A DNA stretch of 5,621 nt from Nitrososphaerales archaeon TH526 (GTDB taxonomy: Archaea; Thermoproteota; Nitrososphaeria; Nitrososphaerales; Nitrososphaeraceae), in the NCBI GenBank assembly GCA_014523665.1, contig JAATVR010000177.1, positions 1 through 5,621 on the forward strand. Direction: 5' to 3'. Positions 5,080 through 5,621 of the stretch are shown here, one piece after another. Every line of letters starts with the position of its first letter. Position 1 is the first letter of the stretch. The position numbers and the translations under genes were made by a program. The notes below the pieces were generated by a model that did not search any database, was not told the origin of the DNA, and worked only from the letters and a program-made list of their open reading frames with translations.

Positions 5080-5168
5080 ATACCATTTAGTCCGAGCCCA
5101 CAATTAAAGTCAAATATGATTCACATACCTTTGGGCCCACTTTAAAGTGGGTTCAAAAGACTTAGTAT
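5080..5168. repeat. Intergenic inverted-repeat element, copy B
   Basis: The 22-nt ends (5080-5101 and 5147-5168) are imperfect inverted repeats, 14 of 22 without gaps. The innermost eight bases, GAGCCCAC and GTGGGTTC, pair completely if one G-T wobble is allowed. Positions 5096-5154 match copy A (740-798) at 43 of 59 bases. TTAGTCCGAGCCCA (5087-5100) also matches 661-674 at 13 of 14, but in copy A this motif lies 70 nt further upstream, so the two copies differ by an insertion or deletion. It could be a small mobile repeat or a structured RNA. Confidence 0.6.
5136..5151. repeat. Perfect 16-bp palindrome
   Basis: CCCACTTTAAAGTGGG is an exact palindrome inside copy B. Copy A has CCCAAACCAAAGTTGG at the matching place, so the perfect symmetry is specific to this copy. 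It competes with the outer pairing of the element and could serve as a protein-binding site. Confidence 0.7.
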
Positions 5169-5198
5169 CTTCACAGAAAGTCAGCCAACAATAGCATT

Positions 5199-5207
5199 AA
5201 CTATATT
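5199..5207 (+). promoter_or_regulatory. TATA-like box for the alpha/beta hydrolase
   Basis: AACTATATT is centred about 29 nt before the GTG at 5232, which fits a start with a leader of only a few bases. It supports GTG 5232 over TTG 5277. Confidence 0.4.
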
Positions 5208-5231
5208 ACGAAGTTCCAGTTATGCAAGACT

Positions 5232-5621
5232 GTGGTTCTACTAAATCCGGATTACCGCAGGAAAAATCATGACGTCTTGTATGTATCAATAACAATCATT
5301 TCAGCAGTATTTTTGTTTGCTATGTCGGTTTCAATTCTCAGTGAATCAACTTCAGATCATCACACAGCAGCTGTAACCGATGTATACGCTCAACCCTATG
5401 TAGAGACAGTGAAGCATAGAAATCTAACAATTGATCTTGGTAATGGATTGAAAACCAATGCTCAGCTAACCATTCCCGCTGTGGGTGAGGGGCCATTCCC
5501 TGGCGTAATTATCTTTCCGGGCGCTGGCGCTGGATCAGTATTTCCATCGACCTCTCCATACTCTCATATGGGTGAGTATCTTTCAGAAAGAGGATATGCT
5601 GTTCTTAGATATGATAAGCGA
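5232..5621 (+). CDS. Alpha/beta hydrolase, N-terminal part (runs off the window)
   Basis: The frame is open from a TAG at 5163-5165 to the last base of the window. Starting at GTG 5232, the 130 visible residues begin with a basic segment (NPDYRRKNHD) and a hydrophobic helix (about 16-36, YVSITIISAVFLFAMSVSIL), so the enzyme is exported or anchored. After a linker come a strand (VKHRNLTIDLGNGLKTNAQLT at about 60-80, read in short pieces), the FPGVIIFPGAGAGS region (89-102), where PGAGAG takes the place of the usual HG oxyanion-hole motif, and LSERGYAVLRYDKR (117-130). This order is typical of alpha/beta hydrolases of the dienelactone hydrolase or S9/S15-like groups, which cleave esters or peptides. 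The catalytic Ser, Asp and His lie beyond the window, so activity and substrate cannot be judged. ATG 5222 and ATG 5269 are in other frames and stop early; TTG 5277 would remove the basic segment. Confidence 0.78.
   Translation, partial: MVLLNPDYRRKNHDVLYVSITIISAVFLFAMSVSILSESTSDHHTAAVTDVYAQPYVETVKHRNLTIDLGNGLKTNAQLTIPAVGEGPFPGVIIFPGAGAGSVFPSTSPYSHMGEYLSERGYAVLRYDKR

Larger units (their letters stand above)
4917..5231. other. Intergenic stretch containing repeat copy B
   Basis: No gene is supported. A perfect ribosome-binding sequence AAGGAGGA (4973-4980) stands only one base before ATG 4982, and that frame ends after eight codons (MLISTSRL). ATAGAAT (5033-5039) and ATTCTAT (5052-5058) form a 7-bp inverted repeat. 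The rest is the structured element at about 5080-5168 and the promoter of the hydrolase. Confidence 0.5.

Noticed and set aside
5147..5160. GTGGGTTCAAAAGA resembling a tRNA T-arm
   Set aside because: It lacks the rest of a T stem-loop and no acceptor or anticodon arms can be folded upstream. It is part of the repeat element.

Overview
The window looks like an accessory, low-density stretch of an AT-rich archaeal chromosome, most likely an ammonia-oxidising Thaumarchaeon of the Nitrososphaera/Nitrosocosmicus type. The reasons are: several reading frames preceded by TATA-like boxes about 25-30 nt from the start codon with little or no leader; a winged-helix regulator of the type I associate with this group; a remnant of a terminase-like nuclease domain; and a secreted protein ending in an Excalibur-type calcium-binding motif. 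The assignment comes from family recognition by eye, not from a database search.

Layout. 3-608 (+): a pentapeptide-repeat protein, probably cut by the window edge. 609-1100: a long non-coding stretch with a small inverted-repeat element. 1101-1637 (+): a winged-helix DNA-binding protein. 1650-2255 (+): an N-terminally truncated terminase large-subunit nuclease domain, almost certainly a provirus or mobile-element remnant. 2309-2677 (+): an antibiotic-biosynthesis-monooxygenase (ABM) fold protein. 2678-2912: debris, including a second, independently diverged copy of the last nine codons of the terminase. 3024-3257 (-): a small single-pass membrane protein. 3258-3800: mostly non-coding, with inverted repeats and one candidate 41-residue Cys-rich protein. 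3801-4616 (+): a secreted Excalibur-type protein. 4677-4916 (+): a doubtful small membrane or lipoprotein frame. 4917-5231: non-coding, with an element homologous to the one near 740. 5232-end (+): the N-terminal part of a membrane-anchored or secreted alpha/beta hydrolase.

There is no obvious operon. Most genes have their own promoter-like sequence, and products fall into two groups: envelope/secreted proteins (Excalibur protein, hydrolase, small membrane proteins) and cytoplasmic proteins (regulator, ABM protein, pentapeptide repeat). The most notable observations are the two terminase 3' ends that encode the same peptide with different codons, the loss of a likely catalytic Asp in the larger fragment, and a pair of homologous structured intergenic elements (about 740-798 and 5096-5154, 43/59 identical) that could be a MITE-like repeat or a small-RNA family. 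I did not find a clear complete new defence or metabolic system.
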